This document shows, piece after piece, positions 1-9,785 of a stretch of DNA of 64,000 bases (positions are counted from its first letter, which is position 1; each line of letters begins with the position of its first letter). The stretch is taken from the NCBI GenBank assembly GCA_016710335.1, contig JADJXQ010000002.1, positions 124,001-188,000 on the forward strand, given 5' to 3'. The notes below the pieces were generated by a model. The model was not told where the DNA came from and did no database searches. It saw nothing but the letters and a program-made list of their open reading frames with translations. A program made the position numbers and the translations under genes. This DNA is from Rhodospirillales bacterium. Its GTDB lineage: Bacteria > Pseudomonadota > Alphaproteobacteria > Rhodospirillales > Defluviicoccaceae.

Positions 1-1
1 A

Positions 2-3000
2 GAGCGCGCCGAGATCCGCCGGCGGGACGGCTCAATCGTCAGCACGCTGGAAGTGGTGGTCGCCGCCGAGGATGGCGTCGAGGTCCGGCAGCTCACCATC
101 AGCAACTCCGGCGCGCGAAACCGCGAGCTGGAAGTCACCTCCTACGCCGAGATCGTGCTGGCGACCCAGGCTGCCGACGCCGCCCATCCGGCGTTCTCCA
201 ACCTGTTCGTGCAGACGGAGTTCGTGCCCGGCATGGAGGCGTTGGTAGCCACCCGCCGTTCGCGCGCCGCCGACGATCCCGAGGTGTGGGCGGCCCATTT
301 GGCCATCGCCAGCAACGTCAGGAGCGGAGTGCAGTACGAGACGGATCGGGCCCAGTTCCTCGGCCGCGGCCGCGACATCCGCAAGCCCAGCGCCATCTAC
401 GACGCCCAGAGCCTCTCCAACAGCTTGGGCCCGGTGCTCGATCCCATCTTCAGCCTGCGCAGGCGCTTCCAGCTGGCGCCCGGCGCCAGCGCCCGCATCT
501 GCTTCGTGACCATCATGGCCCGCAGCCGCGACGAGCTTCTGTCGGTCGCCGACCGCTATCGCGACGAGGCTCTGTTCGAGCGCACGTCGGCGCAGGCGTG
601 GACCCGCGCACAGGTGCAGTTGCACCATCTCGGCATCACCCGCAACGAGGCGCATTTGTTCCAGCGCCTGGCCACGCGCCTCATCTACATCGACCCACTG
701 CTGCGCGCCCCGCGGGAGGTGCTGCAGGGCAACCGGCGCGGGAAGCGGTCGCTATGGGCGCACGGCATCTCCGGCGACCGGCCCATCGTTCTCCTCCGCC
801 TCGACGAAGGCGAATCCTACGACATCGCCCGCCAGCTTCTGCGCGCCCAGCGCTACTGGCGGATGAAGGACCTTATCGTCGACCTGGTGTTCCTCAATGA
901 GCAGGCGCACTCCTATCAGCAACACACCCAGGACACCATCGAGGCTCTGGGTCGCGCCAGTCAGGCGGCCGGCGGCGGTTCGAACCCCGAGGCGCGCGGC
1001 GTCTTTCTCCTCAAGAATTCGCAACTCGACGAAGACGATCTGCGCCTGCTGCTGTCGACGGCGCGGGTTGTCCTGCAATCGGGCGCCGGCACCCTCGCGG
1101 AGCAGGTGGTGCGCCTGCTGATCCGGGACCCGGTCCCGGTCGCGGCCCACGTCTTGCCGCCGCTGCCGCCGGCGGAGGAGACCCCGACGCCCCGCCCGGC
1201 GCTGGAGTTCTTCAACGGGCTCGGCGGCTTCACGGAAGCCGGCCAGGAATACGTCACCGTCATGGGCGCACGCCAGCACACGCCGGCGCCGTGGATCAAC
1301 GTCATCGCCAACCCCACCTTCGGCTTCGTCGTTTCCGAAAACGGCTGCGGCTACACGTGGTGCGGCAACAGCCGGGAGAACCAGCTCTCCCCGTGGTCCA
1401 ACGACCCGGTTTCCGATCCGGCCGGCGAGGCAGTCTACATCCGGGACGAAGAAACCGGCGAGCTGTGGTGCCCGACCCCCTTGCCGATCCGTGAAGATGC
1501 CCCCTATGTGTGCCGCCACGGGCAAGGGTACAGCCGCTTCGAGCATACCAGCCACGACATCGCCTCGACCCTGGTACAGTTCGTCCCGCGACGCGACCCG
1601 GTCAAGATATCGCGCCTGATCCTCACAAACCGCTCACGCCGACCGCGGACCCTCGCCGTGACCGCGTACGTCGAATGGGTGCTGGGGCCGGCGCGGGCGG
1701 CAGGCGCTCCGTTCATCATCACGTCGCTTGATGCGGCCACCCGCGCCGTCTTTGCCCGCAATCCGTGGAACGACGAGTTCGCCAGCAACGTGGCGTTCTT
1801 CGACATGGGCGGGCGTCAGGACGCCTGGACCGGCGATCGCACCGAGTTCATCGGCCGCAACGGCAGCCTGGAGCGGCCGGCGGCTCTGGCGCGCAGCGCC
1901 GAGTTGTCAAAGCGCCTCGGCGCCGGCATCGACCCGTGCGCTGCCATGCAGGCCACCTTCGATCTGGCGCCGGATGAAAGCGTGGACCTGGTCATCATGC
2001 TGGGGCAAGGGCGGAGCGTCGAGGAGGCTCGAGCGCTGGTTCAGCGCTATCGCGCCGAGGATCCCGACGACCTGCTTAGCGACGTTCGGCGCCAATGGGA
2101 CGACGTGGTCGGGACGCTCCGGGTCAAGACCCCCGAGCGATCGATGGATCTGCTGCTGAACAGCTGGCTCTTGTACCAGACCCTGAGCTGCCGGGTATGG
2201 GCGCGGGCGGCGTTTTACCAAGCCGGCGGCGCCTATGGGTTCCGCGACCAGCTCCAGGACACCATGGCGTTGGCGGTGGCCAAGCCCGATGTGGCGCGCG
2301 AACAACTGCTGCTGGCGGCGTCGCGGCAGTTCGTCGAGGGCGATGTCCAGCATTGGTGGCATCCGCCGACGGGCCGCGGCGTGCGCACCCACATCTCCGA
2401 CGACCTGATCTGGCTGGCGGTCGCCGCGGCCCATTACGTCACGGTCAGCGGCGACGATGCGGTGCTCGACGTCGACGTGCCGTTCATCGAAGGCCCGCCC
2501 CTGCCACTGGAACAGCACGACGCGTATTTCGAGCCGCGGACATCGGCGCAATCGGCGTCACTATACGAGCATTGCGCTCGCGCCCTCGATGCCCGCTTGG
2601 GCGTCGGTCGGCACGGCCTGCCGCTGATGGGAACGGGCGACTGGAACGACGGCATGAACCGCGTCGGTCATCGAGGCAAGGGCGAGAGCGTGTGGATGGG
2701 ATGGTTCCTGTACGCCGCCCTCAATCGCTTCGCCCCGATCGCCGAGGCGCGGGGTGAGACAGCGCGGGCCCTGCGCTGGCGGAGCCATGCGGTCGACCTG
2801 CGTGAGGCCGTGGAGCGCGAAGGTTGGGACGGGGACTGGTACCGGCGCGCCTTCTTCGACGATGGCACGCCGCTCGGCACCGCGAATGCCCAGGAGTGCC
2901 GGATCGATTCCCTCTCCCAAAGCTGGGGCGTTCTCTCCGGCGCCGCTGACCCGGCGCGCGCCGCCCGTGCCATGGAGGCGGTCGATGAATACCTGGTCAG

Positions 3001-3634
3001 GGAGGTCGACGGCCTCATCCTGTTGCTGACCCCGCCGTTCGACCGGATGACGGAGGATCCCGGCTACATCAAGGGCTACCTTCCGGGCATCCGGGAGAAC
3101 GGCGGCCAATACACCCATGCCGCCGTGTGGGCGCTGATGGCCCACGCGGCGCTCGGCCACGGCGACCGCGCCGTCGAATTGTTCAATCTCATCAACCCCA
3201 TCAACCACGCCAAGACTCGCCTCGGCGTCCAGCGCTACAAGGCGGAGCCCTACGCATTGGCGGGCGACGTCTATGGCGAGTTGCCCCACGTCGGCCGCGG
3301 CGGCTGGAGCTGGTACACCGGCTCGGCAGCATGGATGTACCGCGCCGGCATCGAGGCCATTCTGGGCTTTCGGCTCCAGGGAACGACCCTGAAGATCGAC
3401 CCCTGCATCCCCGCCGCTTGGCCGGGCTTCAAGATGACCTTCCGCTACCATTCGGCCCGCTACGAGATCACGGTCGACAACCCGCACGGGATGAGTTGCG
3501 GCGTCGCCTCCATCCGCATCGACGGGCGCCCTCTGGAGCACGGGGCCGACGGAGTAGCCCTCTTCGACGACGGGGCGACCCACGTCATCGACGTGGCGCT
3601 GGGCACGGCGGACGTCGGCGCCCTCACCTCGTAG
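2..3634 (+). CDS. Cyclic beta-1,2-glucan synthase (NdvB/ChvB type), C-terminal part, 5' end outside window
   Basis: The reading frame is open from base 2, so this is the 3' part of a larger gene; the GTG at 53 is not a credible start because in-frame coding continues upstream. The product matches the C-terminal half of cyclic glucan synthases: tandem glycosyltransferase-36 type beta-sandwich repeats, then a GH94 (alpha/alpha)6 catalytic region. The GH94 part carries the motifs YGFRDQLQDTMAL and GTGDWNDGMNRVG, the latter holding the expected catalytic Asp. In this family the GH94 domain acts as a phosphorylase controlling chain length of periplasmic cyclic glucan, while an N-terminal GT84 domain (not visible here) polymerises it at the inner membrane. 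About 1,210 codons are visible; full-length family members are near 2,800 residues. The family call is firm; linkage type is inferred. Confidence 0.88.
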   Translation, partial: ERAEIRRRDGSIVSTLEVVVAAEDGVEVRQLTISNSGARNRELEVTSYAEIVLATQAADAAHPAFSNLFVQTEFVPGMEALVATRRSRAADDPEVWAAHLAIASNVRSGVQYETDRAQFLGRGRDIRKPSAIYDAQSLSNSLGPVLDPIFSLRRRFQLAPGASARICFVTIMARSRDELLSVADRYRDEALFERTSAQAWTRAQVQLHHLGITRNEAHLFQRLATRLIYIDPLLRAPREVLQGNRRGKRSLWAHGISGDRPIVLLRLDEGESYDIARQLLRAQRYWRMKDLIVDLVFLNEQAHSYQQHTQDTIEALGRASQAAGGGSNPEARGVFLLKNSQLDEDDLRLLLSTARVVLQSGAGTLAEQVVRLLIRDPVPVAAHVLPPLPPAEETPTPRPALEFFNGLGGFTEAGQEYVTVMGARQHTPAPWINVIANPTFGFVVSENGCGYTWCGNSRENQLSPWSNDPVSDPAGEAVYIRDEETGELWCPTPLPIREDAPYVCRHGQGYSRFEHTSHDIASTLVQFVPRRDPVKISRLILTNRSRRPRTLAVTAYVEWVLGPARAAGAPFIITSLDAATRAVFARNPWNDEFASNVAFFDMGGRQDAWTGDRTEFIGRNGSLERPAALARSAELSKRLGAGIDPCAAMQATFDLAPDESVDLVIMLGQGRSVEEARALVQRYRAEDPDDLLSDVRRQWDDVVGTLRVKTPERSMDLLLNSWLLYQTLSCRVWARAAFYQAGGAYGFRDQLQDTMALAVAKPDVAREQLLLAASRQFVEGDVQHWWHPPTGRGVRTHISDDLIWLAVAAAHYVTVSGDDAVLDVDVPFIEGPPLPLEQHDAYFEPRTSAQSASLYEHCARALDARLGVGRHGLPLMGTGDWNDGMNRVGHRGKGESVWMGWFLYAALNRFAPIAEARGETARALRWRSHAVDLREAVEREGWDGDWYRRAFFDDGTPLGTANAQECRIDSLSQSWGVLSGAADPARAARAMEAVDEYLVREVDGLILLLTPPFDRMTEDPGYIKGYLPGIRENGGQYTHAAVWALMAHAALGHGDRAVELFNLINPINHAKTRLGVQRYKAEPYALAGDVYGELPHVGRGGWSWYTGSAAWMYRAGIEAILGFRLQGTTLKIDPCIPAAWPGFKMTFRYHSARYEITVDNPHGMSCGVASIRIDGRPLEHGADGVALFDDGATHVIDVALGTADVGALTS

Positions 3635-3674
3635 AGCAAGCTCGATTCCTCCCGGCGGCCAGCCCCGCCCGCTG

Positions 3675-4031
3675 TCACGCCCCGGCGGCGGCGCCGCCGG
3701 TGCCGCCGCGAACCTGGGCGATGGCCGCCGCATACCAGCGTCGCCACCCGAGATGATCCAGCCGCGCCCAGATCAGCGCCTCGATGGCGTCCGCCGACGT
3801 AGGGTCGCCGTCGATGAACATCAGGTCCTCGGCCAGCAGCCGGCCAGCGTCGCTGTCGAGGTAGAAGCGAACCTCTGCGGGCTTGAGCCGGAATACCCTG
3901 GCCAACGCCCAACTAGCCGCCGCCCATGCAAGGTGCGCATCAAGACCGTTGTCGCGGCTGGCCGCCCAGAAGCCGGACGCGGGATCGGCCGTCGGCAGGA
4001 TGGCGCGGACGCTCATGTACCCTGGCCCCAT
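3675..4031 (-). CDS. Small uncharacterised protein
   Basis: I do not recognise this family. The frame stays open back to 4109, but that start would overlap the end of the upstream gene by more than 50 bases; the ATG at 4031 (about 118 residues) avoids this, and 4016 is another option. The protein is Ala/Trp-rich, appears soluble, has no signal peptide, and contains a central acidic stretch (YLDSDAGRLLAEDLMFIDGD). It follows the secreted-protein gene at 4057-5118 on the same strand with a short gap and may be cotranscribed with it. Function unknown. Confidence 0.5.
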   Translation of the reverse strand: MGPGYMSVRAILPTADPASGFWAASRDNGLDAHLAWAAASWALARVFRLKPAEVRFYLDSDAGRLLAEDLMFIDGDPTSADAIEALIWARLDHLGWRRWYAAAIAQVRGGTGGAAAGA

Positions 4032-4056
4032 ACCCAGCGCCGGCGCCGCCGGCGGG

Positions 4057-5118
4057 TCAACGGGCGGCCGCGACCGGCTGAACCCGCCGTGCCCGCAAGT
4101 CCTCGACATCCTCGATCAACGACTTGCTCATCATCGTCTGGCCCACCCGTCTTTCGAAACCGTTGAAGGGACCGGCGACGCGTTGGGTATAGGTGCGCAT
4201 GAAGCGAAACATCATCGTGCCCTCCCGAACCGGCAGCAGCAGGACGATGTCCTGCATGCCGTCATAGGTGTGGCTCACAAAGAACACGCGTCGCCCGATG
4301 AGGCACGAGGCCGGTCCGCAGTCGACCACGTCGTGCCGAAGACTAAACGCCGAGCGCCCGTCCACCATTTCCTTCTTCCAGAAAAAACGATGATCGATGC
4401 CGGGAACCGCTTCGGGGAAACCCTCCACCGCTTTCACGAAGGCCGGGAAGTACCCCGCAAGAACCGGCTTGATCTGATCGAATGCGTCGCGCAGCGCCGT
4501 CGCCGGCGACCTGACGCCGCTGCCGCCCGCGTACGGCGCGACGCCGGAGAGGCCCTCGTTCGCGTACGCGCGGAGCCGATCCATCAGAATGGCGCGCCAA
4601 GCTTCGGACACGCTCTCTCGGCCGCGCTCTCGGCCTTGGGCGGTCTCACCGTAGCCGGCAGCCGCGCTCAAGCGCGCGATCTCGTCCACCGACAGATTGA
4701 ACGCGGAGTCGGGTGCAGACTGCAACAGCCGCGCGGCTTCCTCGGCCTCGGGCGGCGTAAGCGCAACCCCCTGCCAGTCCGTGCTGTCGATCGGCACATT
4801 TACCGACACCAGCGTGCCGTTCGTCCGCCTCCCTGGATCGTCCAATTCGACGACCGCTTCAGCCATGGTCGACAGCCGCGCCGGCAGGAAGGCGACGACG
4901 GCGACCGCCAGTTCGTCGTCGCGAAGCCGCGGCAAATCGACAGTGCGCACCTCCCCTTCGCGGATCGCACTGCGGTCGCCAAGGGTGAGGCCGAGATCTC
5001 GCAGAATGTCGTACTCGGACGGCGGTTCCGCCCGCGCCGGAACCACCGTAAGCATCAGCCACACGGCCAACACGCCAACATGTAACGCGAACCTGAGCAC
5101 CGTTTTCATGCCCATCAT
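4057..5118 (-). CDS. Secreted uncharacterised protein
   Basis: About 353 residues with a clear Sec-type signal peptide: MKTVLRF followed by a hydrophobic core ending PARA just before the mature EPPSEYD, so periplasmic or exported. The start could be the first ATG or the one three codons later. There are no metal or cofactor motifs I recognise. A Cys pair occurs in VVDCGPASCLIG near residue 270, possibly a disulfide. Composition and codon use are like the neighbours. It is transcribed away from the hemerythrin gene upstream on the same strand. I cannot assign a family. Confidence 0.65.
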   Translation of the reverse strand: MMGMKTVLRFALHVGVLAVWLMLTVVPARAEPPSEYDILRDLGLTLGDRSAIREGEVRTVDLPRLRDDELAVAVVAFLPARLSTMAEAVVELDDPGRRTNGTLVSVNVPIDSTDWQGVALTPPEAEEAARLLQSAPDSAFNLSVDEIARLSAAAGYGETAQGRERGRESVSEAWRAILMDRLRAYANEGLSGVAPYAGGSGVRSPATALRDAFDQIKPVLAGYFPAFVKAVEGFPEAVPGIDHRFFWKKEMVDGRSAFSLRHDVVDCGPASCLIGRRVFFVSHTYDGMQDIVLLLPVREGTMMFRFMRTYTQRVAGPFNGFERRVGQTMMSKSLIEDVEDLRARRVQPVAAAR

Positions 5119-5185
5119 TATGGCGCAATCACGACGCCGTGTCTGTGCGCACAGTCACAGCACGGCTCGTCCGGTGGCGATCGAC

Positions 5186-5653
5186 CTACGCGCGAAGCCG
5201 TCTGATATGGCCCTCGAGTTCGCGATCCTGCCGCGATTGGTGCTCCGACAACTGCCGGCCGAGGTCGTCGCAGACACGCGTCCAGTCGACAGCCAGGGGA
5301 TCTACATCGACCCGGCGCAGTACTCCGGCGGCATCGCGCAGCAAGCGCTCGTGGTCGGCGCCATGGTCATCCGCATCGGCAAATCGGGTCGCGCGCATCA
5401 CCCGCTCTTCGCTGCGGAAGTGATTGCGGGCGGCGTCCAGCAGGCCCTGGATATAGCGCCTGAGCGTCCCTAGCGGTCGGCCGTTTTCCACGGCCTCGAG
5501 CAGGATCCGGCATTGCCACGACAGGACGGCATGCTCATCGGCGATCAGGGCCAAATCGCTGCGGATGGTGTGCCTGCTCCTGGTGCGGTCGAACGCCGCG
5601 GGCTCGACGGGGTGGGCCGCCTGGCGGACCACTTGGCCTCGGTCGCGAAGCAT
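5186..5653 (-). CDS. Hemerythrin-like domain protein
   Basis: The 155-residue product has the hemerythrin di-iron ligand pattern: H41 (DEHAVL), H78 and E82 (HFRSEE), H97 and H101 (HGADH), H138 and D143 (HQSRQD). The fold would be a four-helix bundle binding O2, NO or acting as an iron/redox sensor. It has a roughly 35-residue basic N-terminal extension before the bundle, and the true start may lie further in. It is divergent from iorA and sits some 11 kb from a second hemerythrin (16544-16984); hemerythrins often accompany NO metabolism, consistent with the denitrification genes here. The exact ligand is unknown. Confidence 0.8.
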   Translation of the reverse strand: MLRDRGQVVRQAAHPVEPAAFDRTRSRHTIRSDLALIADEHAVLSWQCRILLEAVENGRPLGTLRRYIQGLLDAARNHFRSEERVMRATRFADADDHGADHERLLRDAAGVLRRVDVDPLAVDWTRVCDDLGRQLSEHQSRQDRELEGHIRRLRA

Positions 5654-5802
5654 GTCACGCCTCCCTGCCGCCCTGATGCGAAGAACGTACTACAAATGGG
5701 GTATTTTGCAAAGGCCGAATGCGGGATCGCCAAGGGCGCAAATTCGCGGCGCAGAGCCGCGGATCCGGTTTTCGATGAACGGATGCCGATTGTTCTGCTA
5801 GG

Positions 5803-7707
5803 ATGCGCGCCCGAAGCATCAACGAGCCGAACGATGGCGACAACGCTGCGCCGGCATTGAGGGATGGAAACGCCTTGGAAACGCATCTGAACACCATTGA
5901 TGACGCGGCTTGGAACACGCCGTCGGTGCGGCCGTTGACCGGCAACGAGGCCATCGCTCAGGGCGCCTGGGAGGCCGGGGTGCGCGTCGCCGCCGCCTAT
6001 CCGGGCACGCCGTCGACCGAGATCCTGGAGACGCTGAGCACCTACCCCGCCCAGGACCTCCACGCCCAGTGGTCGACCAATGAGAAGGTCGCCCTCGACG
6101 TCGCCATCGGCGCCTCTTTCGCCGGCGTGCGCGCGCTGGCCGCCATGAAGCACGTCGGCCTCAACGTCGCCTCGGACGCGCTGATGTCCCAGAGCTACAT
6201 CGGCGTCAACGGCGGCCTTGTCATCGTCGTTTGCGACGATCCCGGCATCCACTCATCGCAGAACGAACAGGACACCCGGCTGTTCGCGCGCCTCGCCAAG
6301 GTGCCGTGCCTGGAGCCGGCCGACGCCCAGGAAGCGCTGGAGCTGACCCGCCTCGCCTTCGACATCTCGGAGCAGTTCGACACCTCGGTGATCGTCCGCT
6401 CCACGACGCGGCTGTCGCACACCCGCAGCCTGGTCGCCACCGGTGCTCGCCGCGCGATCGAGTCGCGAGGCTTCGTCGAGAACCCCAACAAGAACGTGAT
6501 GATCCCCACCAACGCCCGCGTCCGCCATCCGCAGATGATCCAGCGCGAAGCCGACCTTGCCGCGCACTTCGCCGCGGAGCCGTTCGTCCGCCGCGACGAC
6601 GGCGGTGCTTCGATCGGCATCATAACCGCTGGCACCCCCTACAGCTACGTCAAGGAGGTGCTGCCGCAGGCGAGCGTCCTCAAACTCTCCGTCTCATATC
6701 CGTTGCCGATGGACGTGATCGGCGACTTCTGCAGCGCCCACGAGCGAGTGTTCGTGATCGAGGAGCTGGAGCCGGTGATCGAGACCGAGATCAAGGCGGC
6801 CGGCTTCACGGTCGAGGGCAAGTCGCTGTTCGCGCGGACCGGCGAGCTGTCGCCGGAACTGGTGCGGGCCGGGTTCGAAAAGGCGGGTATATTGCAGCCG
6901 CGACCGGAGGCCGAGCCATGGGCGGTGACGCCGCCGGCGCGGCCGCCGGTGCTGTGCTCCGGCTGTCCGCACACCACCAGCTACATGGCCCTCCGGGCGA
7001 TGAACGGGCGGGTCGCCGGCGACATCGGCTGCTACACGCTCGCGGCGATCGAGCCGCTCCGCTCCGTCGACACCTGCGTCTCCATGGGCTCGTCCATCGC
7101 CAACGCTGTGGGTATGGCAAAGGCGGGCGGCATGGCCAAGGCCGGCGGCGAGACGCGCCCGATCCTCGCCACCATCGGCGATTCCACATTCCTCCACGCC
7201 GGGATTCCGCCGTTGATCGACGCGGTATACAACGACGCCAACATTACCGTCGTCATCCTCGACAACCACATCACCGCGATGACCGGCGGGCAGCAGCACC
7301 CCGGTACCGGGCGGACGTTGCGGGGCGATGTGGCGCACCGCGTCGACTTCGAGCAGATGGCGCGGGCCTGCGGCGTCAAGTGGGTGAAGAAGGTCGACGC
7401 CTACGATGTCGCCGGCGCCTACCAGGCGCTGCGCGAGGCCGCCGCCTATCGTGGTCCCGCCGTGGTCATCGCCGACCGGCCATGCGTGCTCGATCCCGTC
7501 AAGATCAAGGGACCGGCCTTGGCGGTGCGCGCCGACGGCTGCACCGCCTGCCAGATGTGCATGAATCTCGGCTGCCCGTCGCTGCTGTGGACCGACGAAA
7601 TGTATGACGGCCACCACAAGGTCAGGATCAACAAGGACACGTGCATCGGCTGCACCTTGTGCGCCCAGATCTGCCCGTCCGACTGCATCCAGCCGACAGT
7701 CCAATAA
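5803..7707 (+). CDS. iorA: Indolepyruvate:ferredoxin oxidoreductase, alpha subunit
   Basis: This subunit oxidatively decarboxylates aryl-pyruvates (from aromatic amino acids) to aryl-acyl-CoA, passing electrons to ferredoxin in the cytoplasm. It shows the N-terminal pyrimidine-binding domain (AYPGTPSTEI), a TPP-binding domain (GDSTFLHAGI through NHITAMTGGQQHPGTG), and a C-terminal two-cluster ferredoxin region with C580/C583/C586/C591 and C614/C617/C620/C624. Length is typical (about 630). The ATG at 5803 has no convincing ribosome site; a TTG at 5875 is preceded 10 nt upstream by GAGGGA (5859-5864) and also begins near the usual family N terminus, so the real start may be there. It leads an operon with iorB, korA and korB. 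Substrate range is inferred from family only. Confidence 0.92.
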   Translation: MRARSINEPNDGDNAAPALRDGNALETHLNTIDDAAWNTPSVRPLTGNEAIAQGAWEAGVRVAAAYPGTPSTEILETLSTYPAQDLHAQWSTNEKVALDVAIGASFAGVRALAAMKHVGLNVASDALMSQSYIGVNGGLVIVVCDDPGIHSSQNEQDTRLFARLAKVPCLEPADAQEALELTRLAFDISEQFDTSVIVRSTTRLSHTRSLVATGARRAIESRGFVENPNKNVMIPTNARVRHPQMIQREADLAAHFAAEPFVRRDDGGASIGIITAGTPYSYVKEVLPQASVLKLSVSYPLPMDVIGDFCSAHERVFVIEELEPVIETEIKAAGFTVEGKSLFARTGELSPELVRAGFEKAGILQPRPEAEPWAVTPPARPPVLCSGCPHTTSYMALRAMNGRVAGDIGCYTLAAIEPLRSVDTCVSMGSSIANAVGMAKAGGMAKAGGETRPILATIGDSTFLHAGIPPLIDAVYNDANITVVILDNHITAMTGGQQHPGTGRTLRGDVAHRVDFEQMARACGVKWVKKVDAYDVAGAYQALREAAAYRGPAVVIADRPCVLDPVKIKGPALAVRADGCTACQMCMNLGCPSLLWTDEMYDGHHKVRINKDTCIGCTLCAQICPSDCIQPTVQ

Positions 7708-7730
7708 CGGCCCGACGCGGAAAGCCATCC

Positions 7731-8624
7731 ATGGACGCACGCGCCGACACGACCCCGCCCACCAACGTGCTGATCGTCGGCGTCGGCGGTCAGGGCGTGA
7801 TCATGGTGTCCAAGGTGCTGGCGCAGCTCTGCCAACGCCACGGCCTGCAGGTAAAGCAGAGCGAAGTGCACGGCATGGCCAAGCGGGGCGGCGGGGTGTT
7901 CAGCCACGTCCGTTTTGGGCCGCAGGTGTGGTCCCCGGTGATCCCCAAGGGCGAGGTCGACATCCTGGTCGCGCTGGAATGGGCGGAAGGGCTGCGCTGG
8001 CTCAACCACCTCCGGCGCGACGGCGGCACCTTCGTCGCCGACACGCAACAGATCGTGCCGCCGATCTCGTTCCGCAACCGCTCGCGCGGCGCCCGCTCCG
8101 CCTATCGCCCCGAGACGCCGGCGGAGATCGTCGACCAGGTCGGCAACGGCTTCGCGCTTGACGCGACCGACATGGCGGCCGGCCTCGGCAACGCCCGCGC
8201 CGCCAACGCCGTGCTGCTGGGCGCGCTGTCGACCGCCCTCCCCTTCTCCGTCGACGGTTGGCTGGAGGTGCTTTCGCAGTCGGTGCCCGCCAGGACCGTG
8301 GAGACCAACCGCAGCGCCTTCCTCGCCGGCCGAGAGTGGGTCGAGACCGCCGACCGCCGGCCCACAGCGGAGGCAGCGGTCGTGCACGCCGTCGTCGCGC
8401 CGGAGTCGCAAGACACATACCGCCTGGAGATCACCGAGGCGTGGTGCAAGAGCTGCGACATCTGCGTAAAGATGTGCCCGGAGCGCTGCCTCGCCTTGAA
8501 CGACGCCCAGATCGCGGTTCTCGCCGTCCCCGCCGCCTGCACCGCCTGCCGCCTCTGCGAATGGCTATGCCCGGACTTCGCCATCCGCGTCGTCCGCGAA
8601 CAAGAACCAGCCGCGGTAACGTAG
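7731..8624 (+). CDS. iorB: Indolepyruvate oxidoreductase beta subunit fused to a two-cluster ferredoxin domain
   Basis: Residues 1-200 form the Rossmann-like gamma/beta domain of 2-oxoacid:ferredoxin oxidoreductases (VGVGGQGVIM, then SEVHGMAKRGGGVFSHVRFG, the IorB-type signature). Unlike ordinary IorB (about 200 residues), it continues with a C-terminal domain carrying two [4Fe-4S] motifs: C239/C242/C245/C249 and C270/C273/C276/C280. That tail looks like the delta (ferredoxin) subunit of a KorABGD complex, so one polypeptide may serve IorA and also supply clusters for the KorAB proteins encoded next. The frame is open from 7641 but ATG 7731, 24 bases after the iorA stop, fits the family N terminus. 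Its stop directly abuts korA. Confidence 0.88.
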   Translation: MDARADTTPPTNVLIVGVGGQGVIMVSKVLAQLCQRHGLQVKQSEVHGMAKRGGGVFSHVRFGPQVWSPVIPKGEVDILVALEWAEGLRWLNHLRRDGGTFVADTQQIVPPISFRNRSRGARSAYRPETPAEIVDQVGNGFALDATDMAAGLGNARAANAVLLGALSTALPFSVDGWLEVLSQSVPARTVETNRSAFLAGREWVETADRRPTAEAAVVHAVVAPESQDTYRLEITEAWCKSCDICVKMCPERCLALNDAQIAVLAVPAACTACRLCEWLCPDFAIRVVREQEPAAVT

Positions 8625-9785
8625 ATGCCGGCAAGTACCCAAACCAATGGTCTGCGCCAGAACCTGCAGGGCAACCACGCCTGCGCCGTCGCGGCAATAG
8701 CGGCGGGCTGCCGCTTCTATGCCGGCTATCCGATCACGCCGTCGTCCGAGGTCGCCGAACGCATGGCGGTCGAACTGCCCAAGGTCGGCGGCGCCTTCAT
8801 CCAGATGGAGGACGAGATCGCCTCCATGGGCGCGGTGATCGGGGCCTCCATGGGCGGCGTCAAGGCGATGACAGCGACCAGCGGTCCCGGCTTCTCGCTC
8901 AAGCAGGAGAACCTGGGGTACGCCGCCATGGTCGAGGCGCCCTGCGTGGTGATCAACGTGATGCGCGGCGGTCCGTCGACCGGCATGCCGACCCGGCCCT
9001 CCCAGGGCGACCTCATGCAGGCCCGCTGGGGCACCCACGGCGACCACCCGATCGTGGTGCTGACGCCGGCCTCTGTCGCCGAGGCGTATCGGCAGACGAT
9101 CCGCGCCTTCAACCTGTCGGAGCGGCTCCGCACCCCGGTGATCGTGCTCTTGGACGAAGTCATCGCCCACCTGGTCGAGACCGTCGATATCGCCCGCGCC
9201 GACCCCATGCAGCGCGTCGACCGCACCTGGGCGAGCGAGCCGCCCGAGACGTTCCGGCCCTACGCCGCGAGCGCGGACGGCGTGCCGGCGATGCCCCGTC
9301 CCGGTGACGGCTACCGCAGTCACACCACCGGCCTCACCCACGGCCCGAGCGGCTTTCCAACCCAGAAGCCGGCCGAGGTCACCGCCGCCATGACCCGCCT
9401 GCTCGGCAAGATCGACCGCCATCGCGACATCGTCGACTCGGTCGAGACCACGGGCTGCGAAGACGCAGAGGTGCTGGTGGTCGCGGTCGGCATCGTCGCA
9501 CGCGCCGCCCGCCGCGCGGTCGATCAGGCGCAGGAACGGGGTATCAGGGCCGGGCTGTTTCGCCCGATCACTCTGTGGCCATTCCCGGAAGCGCAATTCC
9601 GCCAGCTCGATGATCGTGTGCGGGCGATCCTCGTGCCCGAGATGAACGCCGGCCAGCTTTGCCTTGAGGTCGAACGCCTGTCCGGCCGCCGCACCCGCAT
9701 TGGCCGCATCAATCGCATCGACGGCGAGCCCATAGACCCCGACGCAATCCTGTCCGCCATCGAGGAGTTGGCCCGTCATGGATGA
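8625..9785 (+). CDS. korA: 2-oxoacid (probably 2-oxoglutarate):ferredoxin oxidoreductase, alpha subunit
   Basis: The 386-residue product has the OFOR alpha-subunit pyrimidine domain (FYAGYPITPSSEVAERM, MEDEIASMGAVIGASMGG, GPGFSLKQE, RGGPSTGMPTRPSQGDL) and a C-terminal transketolase-like domain II. With KorB it converts a 2-oxoacid plus CoA to acyl-CoA, CO2 and reduced ferredoxin, either as a TCA-cycle bypass under low oxygen or in reverse for CO2 fixation. The ATG follows the iorB stop with no spacing, and its own end overlaps korB by 8 bases, so translational coupling is likely. 2-Oxoglutarate as substrate is inferred from sequence type, not demonstrated. Confidence 0.9.
   Translation: MPASTQTNGLRQNLQGNHACAVAAIAAGCRFYAGYPITPSSEVAERMAVELPKVGGAFIQMEDEIASMGAVIGASMGGVKAMTATSGPGFSLKQENLGYAAMVEAPCVVINVMRGGPSTGMPTRPSQGDLMQARWGTHGDHPIVVLTPASVAEAYRQTIRAFNLSERLRTPVIVLLDEVIAHLVETVDIARADPMQRVDRTWASEPPETFRPYAASADGVPAMPRPGDGYRSHTTGLTHGPSGFPTQKPAEVTAAMTRLLGKIDRHRDIVDSVETTGCEDAEVLVVAVGIVARAARRAVDQAQERGIRAGLFRPITLWPFPEAQFRQLDDRVRAILVPEMNAGQLCLEVERLSGRRTRIGRINRIDGEPIDPDAILSAIEELARHG

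Noticed and set aside
3883..5085. 400-codon plus-strand frame opposite the secreted protein
   Set aside because: No signal or domain, Arg/His-rich; the minus frame has a proper signal peptide.
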